A stretch of DNA of 13,170 nucleotides from positions 1 to 13,170 of the forward strand of contig CAAHEJ010000033.1 in NCBI GenBank assembly GCA_900772495.1. Reading direction: 5' to 3'. Every line of letters begins with the position of its first letter. The first letter of the stretch is position 1. The notes under the pieces were generated by a model. It searched no databases, had not been told where the DNA came from, and was given only the letters and a program-made list of their open reading frames with translations. This document shows positions 1 to 5,666 of this stretch, in pieces. The stretch comes from an uncultured Campylobacter sp. GTDB taxonomy: Bacteria; Campylobacterota; Campylobacteria; Campylobacterales; Campylobacteraceae. Made by a program: the position numbers and the translations under genes.

Positions 1-228
1 CCCCCCCTTATGCGAGGCTAGGGCGTAAGTCGCTGTGTTTGGGGCAAGATAAGGCTGCAAATGCGAATTTGGCACGGGTAAGGGGACATTTGTGTCATTG
101 ACTTCGGTTTTTTCATCGCTTTGTTCTATGCTGACATTTTGCTCTGTGTCAATGCTTGGGGCTTCTTTTTTCTCATCAGAACACGCCACAAAGGCAAAAA
201 GTAGCAAAAAAGGCACTAAAAATTTCAT
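1..228 (-). CDS. Lipoprotein of unknown function, 3' end cut by window edge
   Basis: Only the first 76 codons are visible, reading leftwards from an ATG at 228 with a GGAG ribosome-binding site about eight bases upstream. The N-terminus is MKFLVPFLLLFAFVAC followed by Ser-Asp: one basic residue, a hydrophobic core and a cysteine at residue 16 in a lipobox-like FVAC context, so lipid attachment after signal peptidase II cleavage is likely. After the cysteine comes an acidic, Ser/Thr-rich linker (about residues 17-50), then a Pro-rich stretch. The reading ends in Lys-Gly-Gly, encoded by a run of at least seven G that continues past the edge. The gene is divergent from exbB-exbD-tonB, so a role in TonB-linked uptake, for example as a surface lipoprotein partner, is an inference only. 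No domain can be named because the body of the protein is missing. Confidence 0.75.
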   Translation of the reverse strand, partial: MKFLVPFLLLFAFVACSDEKKEAPSIDTEQNVSIEQSDEKTEVNDTNVPLPVPNSHLQPYLAPNTATYALASHKGG

Positions 229-250
229 CAAAAACTCCACATATAGTTTG

Positions 251-270
251 GTGCGAACTCGCACTTTTTT
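251..270. repeat. Palindrome GTGCGA-AC-TCGCAC plus T-run in lipoprotein leader
   Basis: Positions 251-264 read GTGCGAACTCGCAC, a near-perfect dyad: GTGCG pairs with CGCAC around a four-base loop, or six-base arms lie around AC as an operator. Six T follow on the plus strand (265-270). It lies between the lipoprotein -10 box and its start codon, so it would be in the untranslated leader on the minus strand. On the plus strand it has the form of a short intrinsic terminator, but nothing obvious is transcribed into it. Function unknown. Confidence 0.35.
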
Positions 271-279
271 CATCGGGCA

Positions 280-285
280 ATTATA
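280..285 (-). promoter_or_regulatory. -10 box of lipoprotein gene
   Basis: On the minus strand the sequence is TGTGCTATAAT, a perfect TATAAT box. It lies about 50 bases upstream of the lipoprotein ATG at 228, giving a leader of roughly 45 bases. No good -35 was seen. Confidence 0.6.
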
Positions 286-345
286 GCACATTTTTAACAA
301 AAAGTTTCAAAAATCTTAAATTTTTTGCCCTAATGTGTAAAAATG

Positions 346-366
346 TGTCAAATTATAAATTTGACA
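346..366. promoter_or_regulatory. Perfect dyad overlapping the exbB -35 box, candidate operator
   Basis: Two nine-base arms, TGTCAAATT and AATTTGACA, are exact reverse complements separated by ATA. The right arm contains TTGACA (361-366), the -35 element of the proximal exbB promoter. The dyad sits roughly midway between the divergent lipoprotein and exbB promoters. A regulator bound here could block polymerase on exbB and might reach the lipoprotein gene. The regulator is unknown; the arms do not match the Fur box I know. The dyad is seen directly; the operator role is inferred. Confidence 0.5.
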
Positions 367-389
367 AAAAAGAATAATTATGTTATAAA
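361..389 (+). promoter_or_regulatory. Complete sigma-70 promoter upstream of exbB
   Basis: TTGACA at 361-366, a 17-base spacer, and an extended -10 TGT-TATAAA (TG at 381-382, hexamer 384-389). Transcription would begin near 396, leaving a leader of about 78 bases before exbB. A consensus -35 is unusual here; the other promoters in the window show only a -10. Confidence 0.55.
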
Positions 390-432
390 CTAAAAACATT
401 GTATTTTTAACTTAAAATTTACCTTTTTTGTT

Positions 433-438
433 TATAAT
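433..438 (+). promoter_or_regulatory. Second, proximal -10 box for exbB
   Basis: TATAAT inside a T-rich stretch, about 35 bases before the exbB ATG. Transcription would start near 445. It may work with or instead of the 361-389 promoter. Confidence 0.5.
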
Positions 439-473
439 TTTGAGAACCATAAGCAAAAATTTAAGGAATTTTT

Positions 474-893
474 ATGGAGATATTAAAGGCAAATCTTGAC
501 TATATCATCTTTGGGATACTCGGCTTTATGGCGTTTGTCGCCGTGTGGTGTGTCATCGAACGGCTGCTTTTTTTCCGCAAGGTTAAAGCGAGCGATTATC
601 AAAGACAAGATGATTTTGACAACGCTTTGAGCGAAAATTTGACGGCTTTGTATATCATCTACTCAAACGCCCCTTATGTCGGGCTTCTTGGCACTGTGCT
701 TGGCATAATGATAGTGTTTTACGATATGGGGCTTTCGGGTAATATCGATGTCAAGTCCATAGTCATAGGGCTTTCGCTGGCTTTAAAAGCCACAGCACTA
801 GGGCTTATCGTGGCTATACCGAGCCTAATGGCTTACAACGCCCTACTCCGCAAGGTTTCGCTTTTAAGCTCTCAATTTAAAGGCGCAAAATGA
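474..893 (+). CDS. exbB: TonB-system proton channel subunit ExbB (short form)
   Basis: Inner-membrane subunit that, with ExbD, forms the proton channel energising TonB. The product is 139 residues, the short form usual in Campylobacter and Helicobacter; E. coli ExbB is much longer. Three hydrophobic segments are visible at about residues 9-31, 62-82 and 100-122. The second begins with the family signature APYVGLLGTVLGIM, and the third (VIGLSLALKATALGLIVAIPS) matches the MotA/TolQ/ExbB channel domain. The ATG at 474 has AAGGAA six bases upstream. It is the first gene of exbB-exbD-tonB. The 82-base gap to exbD is larger than expected for this operon and holds a short reading frame overlapping both neighbours. 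TolQ is the alternative paralogue, but the length and the following tonB favour ExbB. Confidence 0.9.
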   Translation: MEILKANLDYIIFGILGFMAFVAVWCVIERLLFFRKVKASDYQRQDDFDNALSENLTALYIIYSNAPYVGLLGTVLGIMIVFYDMGLSGNIDVKSIVIGLSLALKATALGLIVAIPSLMAYNALLRKVSLLSSQFKGAK

Positions 894-979
894 CAGGTAT
901 AGCTTGCATTTTAGCAAAGATGAGCGTGAATTTTAAGGGTAAAATGATGAAAAATTCAGCTTTTAAAGGCTATCTATGA
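890..979 (+). other. 29-codon reading frame tiled between exbB and exbD
   Basis: An ATG at 890 overlaps the exbB stop as ATGA. The frame runs without interruption to a TGA at 977-979, which overlaps the exbD ATG at 976, again as ATGA. It would encode a basic 29-residue peptide starting MTGIACILAKMSVNFKGK. Two internal ATG codons (944 and 947) follow AAGGG with good spacing, so a shorter 11-residue version is also possible. Such tiling would pass ribosomes from exbB to exbD. Chance is a real alternative in so short a frame, and exbD has its own AAAGG site at 965-969. Confidence 0.25.
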
Positions 980-1365
980 TACGCTTGCCACGAAATGAAG
1001 GGCTTAATGTCGTTCCTTTCATCGACATAATGCTTGTTTTGCTGGCGATTGTGTTGAGTATATCCACTTTCATCGCCTATGGACACATAAAAGTAGAGCT
1101 ACCAAAAAGCCAAGTCGCCCAAAAATCAAGCGATAAAAAAGAAAAAGTGCTTGTGAGTATCGATGAAAAAGACATTTTCTACTACAACGACACGGCTGTG
1201 AGCCTAGATGAGCTTGCAAACAAGCTTCAAACACTAGAAAAAAGCACGCTTGTGGAGTTAAAAGCCGACAAAAGCTCGAAATTTGAGAGCTTTATAGAAC
1301 TTATCAGCCTGCTTAAAGCAAGACAGCACGAGAATTTTCAAATTCTCACGGAGAAAACGCCGTGA
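976..1365 (+). CDS. exbD: TonB-system accessory protein ExbD
   Basis: Partner of ExbB; anchored in the inner membrane by one N-terminal helix with the rest in the periplasm. The 129-residue product has the ExbD/TolR pattern: a short cytoplasmic start, then NVVPFIDIMLVLLAIVL, in which Asp17 is the conserved membrane aspartate of the proton path. A hydrophilic linker (about 40-58) and a compact alpha/beta periplasmic domain (about 59-125) follow. The ATG at 976 has AAAGG at 965-969. The stop overlaps the tonB GTG by four bases (GTGA), so exbD and tonB are probably translationally coupled. Length is normal. TolR is excluded mainly by the adjacent tonB. Confidence 0.9.
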   Translation: MIRLPRNEGLNVVPFIDIMLVLLAIVLSISTFIAYGHIKVELPKSQVAQKSSDKKEKVLVSIDEKDIFYYNDTAVSLDELANKLQTLEKSTLVELKADKSSKFESFIELISLLKARQHENFQILTEKTP

Positions 1366-2084
1366 AAACGCTCGTAAAATCAAGCCACACGCGTGAATTT
1401 CAGCCCTTTGCAAAGGGCAAAGATGAGATGACAAATCTCGCTAAAAGCACGCAAAAACAAGCCTTTGCGCTCACTTGCCTTGTCTTTTTGCCACTGCTTT
1501 TGCTTTTTGTCTCTTTCAGCAAGCCCCTTAAAATCGAAATGAAAGGGCAAGATGCCATTTCTTTGGCGATGGCGCAGTTTGCGGCAAGCGGAGAGTTTGT
1601 CGCCCCAAAACTCGCCCCCGCACCAAGCCCAAAGCAAGACAAAAAAATACTCAAAAAAGAGCGCAAACAAGCCGTCAATTCGGGCGTGCAAGAGAAAAAA
1701 GAAACAAAAGAACAAGAAGAGCAAAATTTAGGCGGCGGGGCGCAGGTAACAAACGCACAGCCCACGCAAATCGGCACGCTAGCTTACGGCAAGGACGACA
1801 ATCCTTTTTTGCGCGAAATCAAAGCCGCCATCGACAAAGCCGCCCGCGAAACCTACCCGCGACAAGCCGTGAAAATGCGCCTTTCGGGCAGGGTTTGGCT
1901 CGAATTTGTGTGGCGGACAAATAAAGAATTAAAAGATGTGCGGATTTTAAAAAGCTCAGGGTATGAAATTTTGGACGACAATATACTTAAAGCCGTTGTG
2001 CGCGCATCAAATGAGTTTCCAGCTTATGAAAAAAATGTAAGAATTCAGTTGCCTTTTCATTACAATCTTAAAGAAAGCAATTAA
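1362..2084 (+). CDS. tonB: TonB energy transducer
   Basis: Spans the periplasm and passes ExbBD energy to outer-membrane receptors. The 240-residue product has one membrane anchor (about 35-52), then a charged linker rich in Lys, Glu, Gln and Pro (about 80-125, including APKLAPAPSPKQDKKILKK) and a TonB C-terminal domain (about 162-236) containing YPRQAV, SGRVWLEFVW and KSSGYEILDD. The start taken is GTG at 1362, which overlaps the exbD stop and has GGAG eight bases upstream. An ATG at 1428 (codon 23) with AAAGGG before it is a credible alternative and would shorten the cytoplasmic tail. It closes the exbB-exbD-tonB operon; no terminator follows. The minus-strand frames across it are by-products. 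Confidence 0.88.
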   Translation: MKTLVKSSHTREFQPFAKGKDEMTNLAKSTQKQAFALTCLVFLPLLLLFVSFSKPLKIEMKGQDAISLAMAQFAASGEFVAPKLAPAPSPKQDKKILKKERKQAVNSGVQEKKETKEQEEQNLGGGAQVTNAQPTQIGTLAYGKDDNPFLREIKAAIDKAARETYPRQAVKMRLSGRVWLEFVWRTNKELKDVRILKSSGYEILDDNILKAVVRASNEFPAYEKNVRIQLPFHYNLKESN

Positions 2085-2162
2085 AATCGCATAAATTTTT
2101 TATGGTTCAAAGAAAGTTTTATTTGCGAAAATAAGCATAAAAGTAAAATTAAACTTTTTTGC

Positions 2163-2168
2163 TATAAT
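2163..2168 (+). promoter_or_regulatory. -10 box of the nfu gene
   Basis: TTTTTTGCTATAAT: a perfect -10 preceded by a T-run and GC, 40 bases before the ATG at 2208. This separates the gene from the tonB operon. Confidence 0.6.
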
Positions 2169-2207
2169 CTCATTTTTGCTAAATTTTTTGTAAAGATAGG
2201 AGATGAA

Positions 2208-2480
2208 ATGATACCTTTTAGCGATGATGAGCTTGTAGAGCCTGTAAAAGCGGTGCTTGACAAGCAACTTTACATTTTGGAGCAAGACGGAGGGGGCTTG
2301 GAATTTTTAGGCGTGAAAAATGGCGTGGTTTTCGTGCATTTAATCGGAGCTTGCAAGGGCTGCGCGGCAAGTGGCACGACCCTAAAATACGCCCTTGAAA
2401 GACAGCTTAAAATCGACATTCACCCCGAAATCACCCTTGTAAATTTAAGCGGCGGGGCTGATGAGTTTGCTGAAATTTAA
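2208..2480 (+). CDS. NifU C-terminal-domain (Nfu-type) Fe-S scaffold protein
   Basis: Small protein expected to hold and deliver iron-sulfur clusters in the cytoplasm. The 90 residues are essentially one Nfu domain: EPVKAVLDKQLYILEQDGGGLEF at the start and the cluster-binding CxxC as Cys49-Lys-Gly-Cys52 in GACKGCAASGTTLK, followed by a C-terminal ITLVNL strand. Dimers of such proteins bind a 4Fe-4S cluster through the two CxxC pairs. The start has AGGAG five bases upstream. It resembles the short NifU-like protein (Cj1639 in my memory) of C. jejuni, where it lies near dnaG; here the neighbours are different. It has its own promoter, and another promoter follows 12 bases after its stop. Confidence 0.88.
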   Translation: MIPFSDDELVEPVKAVLDKQLYILEQDGGGLEFLGVKNGVVFVHLIGACKGCAASGTTLKYALERQLKIDIHPEITLVNLSGGADEFAEI

Positions 2481-2491
2481 ACCAAATGAGC

Positions 2492-2497
2492 TATAAT
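2492..2497 (+). promoter_or_regulatory. -10 box for the secreted coiled-coil protein gene
   Basis: GAGCTATAATTTG, a perfect TATAAT just after the nfu stop. Transcription would start near 2505, which supports the ATG at 2519 rather than the in-frame ATG at 2486 upstream of this box. Confidence 0.5.
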
Positions 2498-2518
2498 TTG
2501 AGCATAAAAAGGACAAAA

Positions 2519-3019
2519 ATGAAAACACAAAATATCAAAGGTTTTTTTAGCTTGGTAGCACTTTGTAGCGTGCTTGTAGCTCAAAATGCTTTGGCAAAGC
2601 CACCGCACGAGTTAGATTTTGCGCCACACGAAAAGCCGCACTTAAAGGCTAGGCAGGGTTTTGCTCACGGCGAGTTGCCCCATATCAAAGGCATCGCGCC
2701 TGAAATCTTTGCAAGTGCGAGTCAAAACGCACAAATAAAAGCCTTGCAAGTTGAAATGGCGTTGCGCAAAGATCTACGCAAGGATTTACAAAAATTCAAA
2801 GACGAGCGCGAGGAATTAGAGCTTCAAAAAAGAATTACACAAGTGAAATTCTACCACGCCAAAGCTCAAAACGATGAAAAGCAGGCAAAAGACTTGCTCG
2901 CACAAATTTATCAAAATGAGCAAGCCCTAAACAAAAACAAAATCGCCGAGCGAGAATTTCGCAGCGCACAAGAGCTAAAAAGGGCTGAAAAACTTTACAA
3001 AGAGTTGCAAGGCAAATGA
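2519..3019 (+). CDS. Secreted, His-rich coiled-coil protein of unknown function
   Basis: 166 residues from the ATG at 2519, which has the strong site AAAAGGACAAAA. An in-frame ATG at 2486 is rejected because it has no ribosome-binding site and would put the -10 box inside the coding region. A signal peptide is clear: basic MKTQNIK, hydrophobic core FFSLVALCSVLVAQ, cleavage after NALA. The mature N-terminus (about 27-57) has five spaced histidines, for example PPHELDFAPHEKPHLK. From about residue 70 onward the protein is a long charged helix rich in Lys, Glu, Gln and Leu, likely a coiled coil. The layout is reminiscent of small periplasmic Spy/CpxP or ZraP-type proteins, but the LTxxQ motifs are not evident, so no function is assigned. 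Metal binding by the His stretch is speculation. Confidence 0.75.
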   Translation: MKTQNIKGFFSLVALCSVLVAQNALAKPPHELDFAPHEKPHLKARQGFAHGELPHIKGIAPEIFASASQNAQIKALQVEMALRKDLRKDLQKFKDEREELELQKRITQVKFYHAKAQNDEKQAKDLLAQIYQNEQALNKNKIAEREFRSAQELKRAEKLYKELQGK

Positions 3020-3032
3020 ACCTTGCGTGAGT

Positions 3033-3038
3033 TATAAT
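3033..3038 (+). promoter_or_regulatory. -10 box upstream of the MFS gene
   Basis: GAGTTATAATGAC, a perfect TATAAT 14 bases after the preceding stop. Transcription would start near 3045, with a leader of about 138 bases before the ATG at 3183. Confidence 0.4.
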
Positions 3039-3183
3039 GACAAACAAGGCAAGTTTGATAAAAAAAGGGTGTTTTTTGCTTAAATTTAGCCACAAAGCAA
3101 ATCCGTCAAAGCAAGGGCGAGCAAAAAGGCTTAAAAATTTAGCAATCCTTAAAAATGCCTTTAAATTCACAAAGGCGTGCTGA
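3037..3183 (+). other. 48-codon basic reading frame ending at the MFS start
   Basis: From an ATG at 3037 the frame is open for 48 codons and its TGA (3181-3183) shares one base with the MFS ATG (TGATG). The product would be strongly basic (MTNKASLIKKGCFLLKFSHK and onward, ending ...FTKAC). The ATG lies inside the -10 box and has no ribosome-binding site, so if anything is translated it is more likely a shorter version from an internal codon, such as a TTG following AAAAAGGG. It may equally be non-coding leader RNA. Confidence 0.2.
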
Positions 3184-4418
3184 TGAGTGCTGCAAATCTT
3201 TTGGCTTGGCTGAATTTCTTTGTCGCTGATGTGCGCGATGGCTTGGGACCTTTTTTGGGCGTGTTTTTGCTGCAAAATGGCTTTGGCGAAGCACAAATAG
3301 GACTCATAGGCACGCTTTCGCATATCGCCGCGCTTGTTTTTGGCGTGCCTTGCGGAATTTTAGTTGATAAAACCACGCGCAAAAAAGAACTCATCGCCTT
3401 TTTTATCACTCTTATCGTGCTTGCTTGCGTGTTTAACTACTTTTTTCCATCTTTTATTTTCACGCTTTTAGCGCAAATTTTCGCGGCTTTAAGCGGGGTT
3501 TTTCTCGCCCCAGCCTTTGCCGCGCTTACGCTTGGGATTATGGGCGTGCAAGGCTATGCGCTACAATGTGCGCGAAATGAAGCCTACAAACACGCTGGCA
3601 CCGTCTTTGGCGCGACACTTGGCTTTGTCTTTGCCTTTTATTTTGGGATTGCGAGCATTTTTTTCATCACCGCAACACTTGGCGGCGTGTCTTTGATAGT
3701 GCTTTCTTTCATCAAAAAAGACGCCATTGATGACACCGTAGCGCGCGGAGAAATTCACAGCACAAAGGCACAAAGCGTGAGTGTGTGGGCGTTGTTTGCG
3801 GACAAAAGGGTGCTGGTGCTTTGCCTTACAATGTTTTGCTTTCATTTAAGCAACGCAGCAATGCTACCGCTTCTTAGTCAAAGGGCGCACGCTATGGGCG
3901 TTGATTCAAGTGGAGCTTATGCAGCGGCTACCATCATCATCGCTCAAAGCACGATGATACTTGTGGCTTTTGTTTGTGGGCGTTTGGTGAGCGAAAAAAG
4001 CCCACGAAATTCAAGCGACAAAGGCGCATTAAACGCTGGCAAAATCTACTTTTGGCTCTTTTTTGCCTGCTTTTTCGCCCTTATCGTTCGGGCTTTTATA
4101 GCGGCAAATTTCTCTGGTATCGGCGGTATGGTGCTTACTCAGCTTTTAGACGGCGTAGGGGCTGGTGTGAGCGGCGTTGTCGTTCCTATCGTAGTGGCGA
4201 TGAGCTTGCGTGGCAGTGGGCATATCAACGCGGCTTTGGCTTTTGTGCTGACTTGTGGCGGGCTTGGCGGGGCTTTAAGCGGTGCTGTGGGCGGGTATTT
4301 TGCTGAATTTTATGGATATTTTAGCGCGTATTTGTTTTTAGGGGCTGTGGCGGTGCTAGGGCTTGTGCTTTGGGTGCTTGGGAGCAAGTTTGTGCTGGTT
4401 AAGCAAAGTGTGATATAA
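3183..4418 (+). CDS. Major facilitator superfamily transporter
   Basis: Integral membrane secondary transporter of 411 residues, the usual MFS size, with about 12 hydrophobic segments and a central hydrophilic loop near residues 190-205 that separates two six-helix halves. The N-terminus NFFVADVRDGLGPFLGVFL resembles a subfamily of predicted permeases, and the loop after helix 2 has the MFS-A-like pattern GILVDKTTRKKE. The ATG at 3183 is preferred to the GTG at 3177 because AAAGG at 3171-3175 is seven bases from the ATG and only one from the GTG; an in-frame stop lies just upstream at 3162. Substrate cannot be read from the sequence; drug or metabolite export are both possible. Its stop overlaps the promoter of the next gene. 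Confidence 0.82.
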   Translation: MSAANLLAWLNFFVADVRDGLGPFLGVFLLQNGFGEAQIGLIGTLSHIAALVFGVPCGILVDKTTRKKELIAFFITLIVLACVFNYFFPSFIFTLLAQIFAALSGVFLAPAFAALTLGIMGVQGYALQCARNEAYKHAGTVFGATLGFVFAFYFGIASIFFITATLGGVSLIVLSFIKKDAIDDTVARGEIHSTKAQSVSVWALFADKRVLVLCLTMFCFHLSNAAMLPLLSQRAHAMGVDSSGAYAAATIIIAQSTMILVAFVCGRLVSEKSPRNSSDKGALNAGKIYFWLFFACFFALIVRAFIAANFSGIGGMVLTQLLDGVGAGVSGVVVPIVVAMSLRGSGHINAALAFVLTCGGLGGALSGAVGGYFAEFYGYFSAYLFLGAVAVLGLVLWVLGSKFVLVKQSVI

Positions 4419-4419
4419 T
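4414..4419 (+). promoter_or_regulatory. -10 box of the restriction-modification operon
   Basis: TATAAT overlaps the MFS stop codon TAA (4416-4418). It lies 23 bases before the methyltransferase ATG, giving a leader of only about 16 bases that still contains AAGGAA. Confidence 0.5.
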
Positions 4420-4442
4420 GAGCGAAATTTTAAGGAAAGTAA

Positions 4443-5666
4443 ATGCTTGAAAGCCTTTTTGACTATGATGATTTTGTGCCATCACCCATAAACACCACAA
4501 ATTTTACGCCACAAATCGTGCAAAATACGCCCATTAACATTACCATAGAATTTATCAAAAAGCTTGGTGCAGAGCGTTCGGACTCGAATTTAGAGTATTT
4601 AATCAAGCTTTTTTATGAGGATTTGCAAATCGAGCTAAGAAGAGAGATTATTTCGTCTATCGGCAGGCAAAAAAACAACGATAAAATTTATGAATTTTTG
4701 CAAAAAGAAGCCTTGAATTCTCACTTTATGGAGCTTGTTTATCAAATGTTTCGCACGACACTTTACAAGGCAAAAGATGATGAAAGGTTTAAAATTTTGC
4801 GCGATAAAATGCTTGAATTTTACCAAAATGAAGTCTTGCAAAAAATGTTTGATTATTATGAATTTCGCCAAAAAAGCCGCTTAACAAAGCCAAAGATTAA
4901 GCAAATTACCAAACCATCGCTTTTAGTGGGCGATAACCGACAAACACTTGACAGGATAGAAAGCGGACAAATTCAGCTTATTTTTACTTCTCCGCCATAT
5001 TATAATGCAAGAATTTATAGCGATTATAAAAGCTATAAGGATTATTTAAAGGCTATGTTTGAAACCTTAAAGCAATGTCATAGGATTTTAGAAGATGGTA
5101 GATTTGTGCTTATCAATGTTTCGCCTGTGATTACAAAAAGGGCGGGTAGGGAATTTGAGAGCATTCGCTATCCTATACATTTTGATTTTCACAAGATTTT
5201 GCAAGATGCTGGGTTTTATTTTGTTGATGAGATTATTTGGATAAAGCCCGAATACGCCGTGCCAAACCGCATAGCTGGATATTTACAAACTAAAAAGCCT
5301 TTAAGCTACAAACCAAATTGTATCACAGAAAGCATTATGGTTTATCGTAAAAATTCGCCCTTTTTGCTTGATAAAAACATAAAAGCCTATGACAAAAGCC
5401 TTAAAAATGACGAGCAAATGGACAGCACAAACTGCTGGTATATCGCTCCAAAAGCCGATAAAAATCACCCTGCCGTTTTTCCAAGCGAACTTTGTGAGAA
5501 GGTTTTAAAATACTATTCTTTTGAAAACGACATTGTGTGCGACCCCTTTGCGGGTAGCGGGACCTTTGGCAAGGTAGCTTTGCAGATGAAAAGAATTCCG
5601 CTTCTTTGCGAGCAAAACGCTAACTACGCTAAACGACTCAAAGAAAGCGGTTTTAATGAATTTTAA
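4443..5666 (+). CDS. Type II DNA methyltransferase (probably N4-cytosine), CfrBI-like
   Basis: Modification enzyme of a restriction-modification pair, 407 residues. The catalytic motif IV, TSPPYYNARIY (Ser183-Pro-Pro-Tyr186), precedes the AdoMet-binding motif I, CDPFAGSGTFGKVAL (Asp367 onward), with HPAVFPSELCEKVLKYYS just before it. That circular order is the beta class of N6_N4 methyltransferases, and SPPY favours N4-cytosine over N6-adenine without proving it. Residues 1 to about 150 form an extra helical region (EFIKKLGAERSD, IELRREIISSIGRQKNND) that looks like HEAT-type repeats, absent from the smallest family members. The ATG has AAGGAA six bases upstream. The last 11 bases overlap the endonuclease gene. 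The DNA is visibly more AT-rich than the MFS gene before it, which fits acquisition by transfer. Confidence 0.88.
   Translation: MLESLFDYDDFVPSPINTTNFTPQIVQNTPINITIEFIKKLGAERSDSNLEYLIKLFYEDLQIELRREIISSIGRQKNNDKIYEFLQKEALNSHFMELVYQMFRTTLYKAKDDERFKILRDKMLEFYQNEVLQKMFDYYEFRQKSRLTKPKIKQITKPSLLVGDNRQTLDRIESGQIQLIFTSPPYYNARIYSDYKSYKDYLKAMFETLKQCHRILEDGRFVLINVSPVITKRAGREFESIRYPIHFDFHKILQDAGFYFVDEIIWIKPEYAVPNRIAGYLQTKKPLSYKPNCITESIMVYRKNSPFLLDKNIKAYDKSLKNDEQMDSTNCWYIAPKADKNHPAVFPSELCEKVLKYYSFENDIVCDPFAGSGTFGKVALQMKRIPLLCEQNANYAKRLKESGFNEF

Noticed and set aside
371..389. Possible Fur box upstream of exbB (AATAATTATGTTATAA)
   Set aside because: Only one half resembles the NATAAT hexamer; the match is explained by the extended -10 box and general AT content.
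1380..1777. Two long minus-strand frames across tonB
   Set aside because: They are antisense to a well-supported tonB, have odd Cys/Phe-rich composition produced by the complementary strand of Lys/Glu codons, and show no ribosome-binding site or family motif.
3007..3026. Inverted repeat GCAAGG-N8-CCTTGC at the end of the secreted protein gene
   Set aside because: Only six base pairs with an eight-base loop and no T-run afterwards, so it is not a convincing intrinsic terminator.
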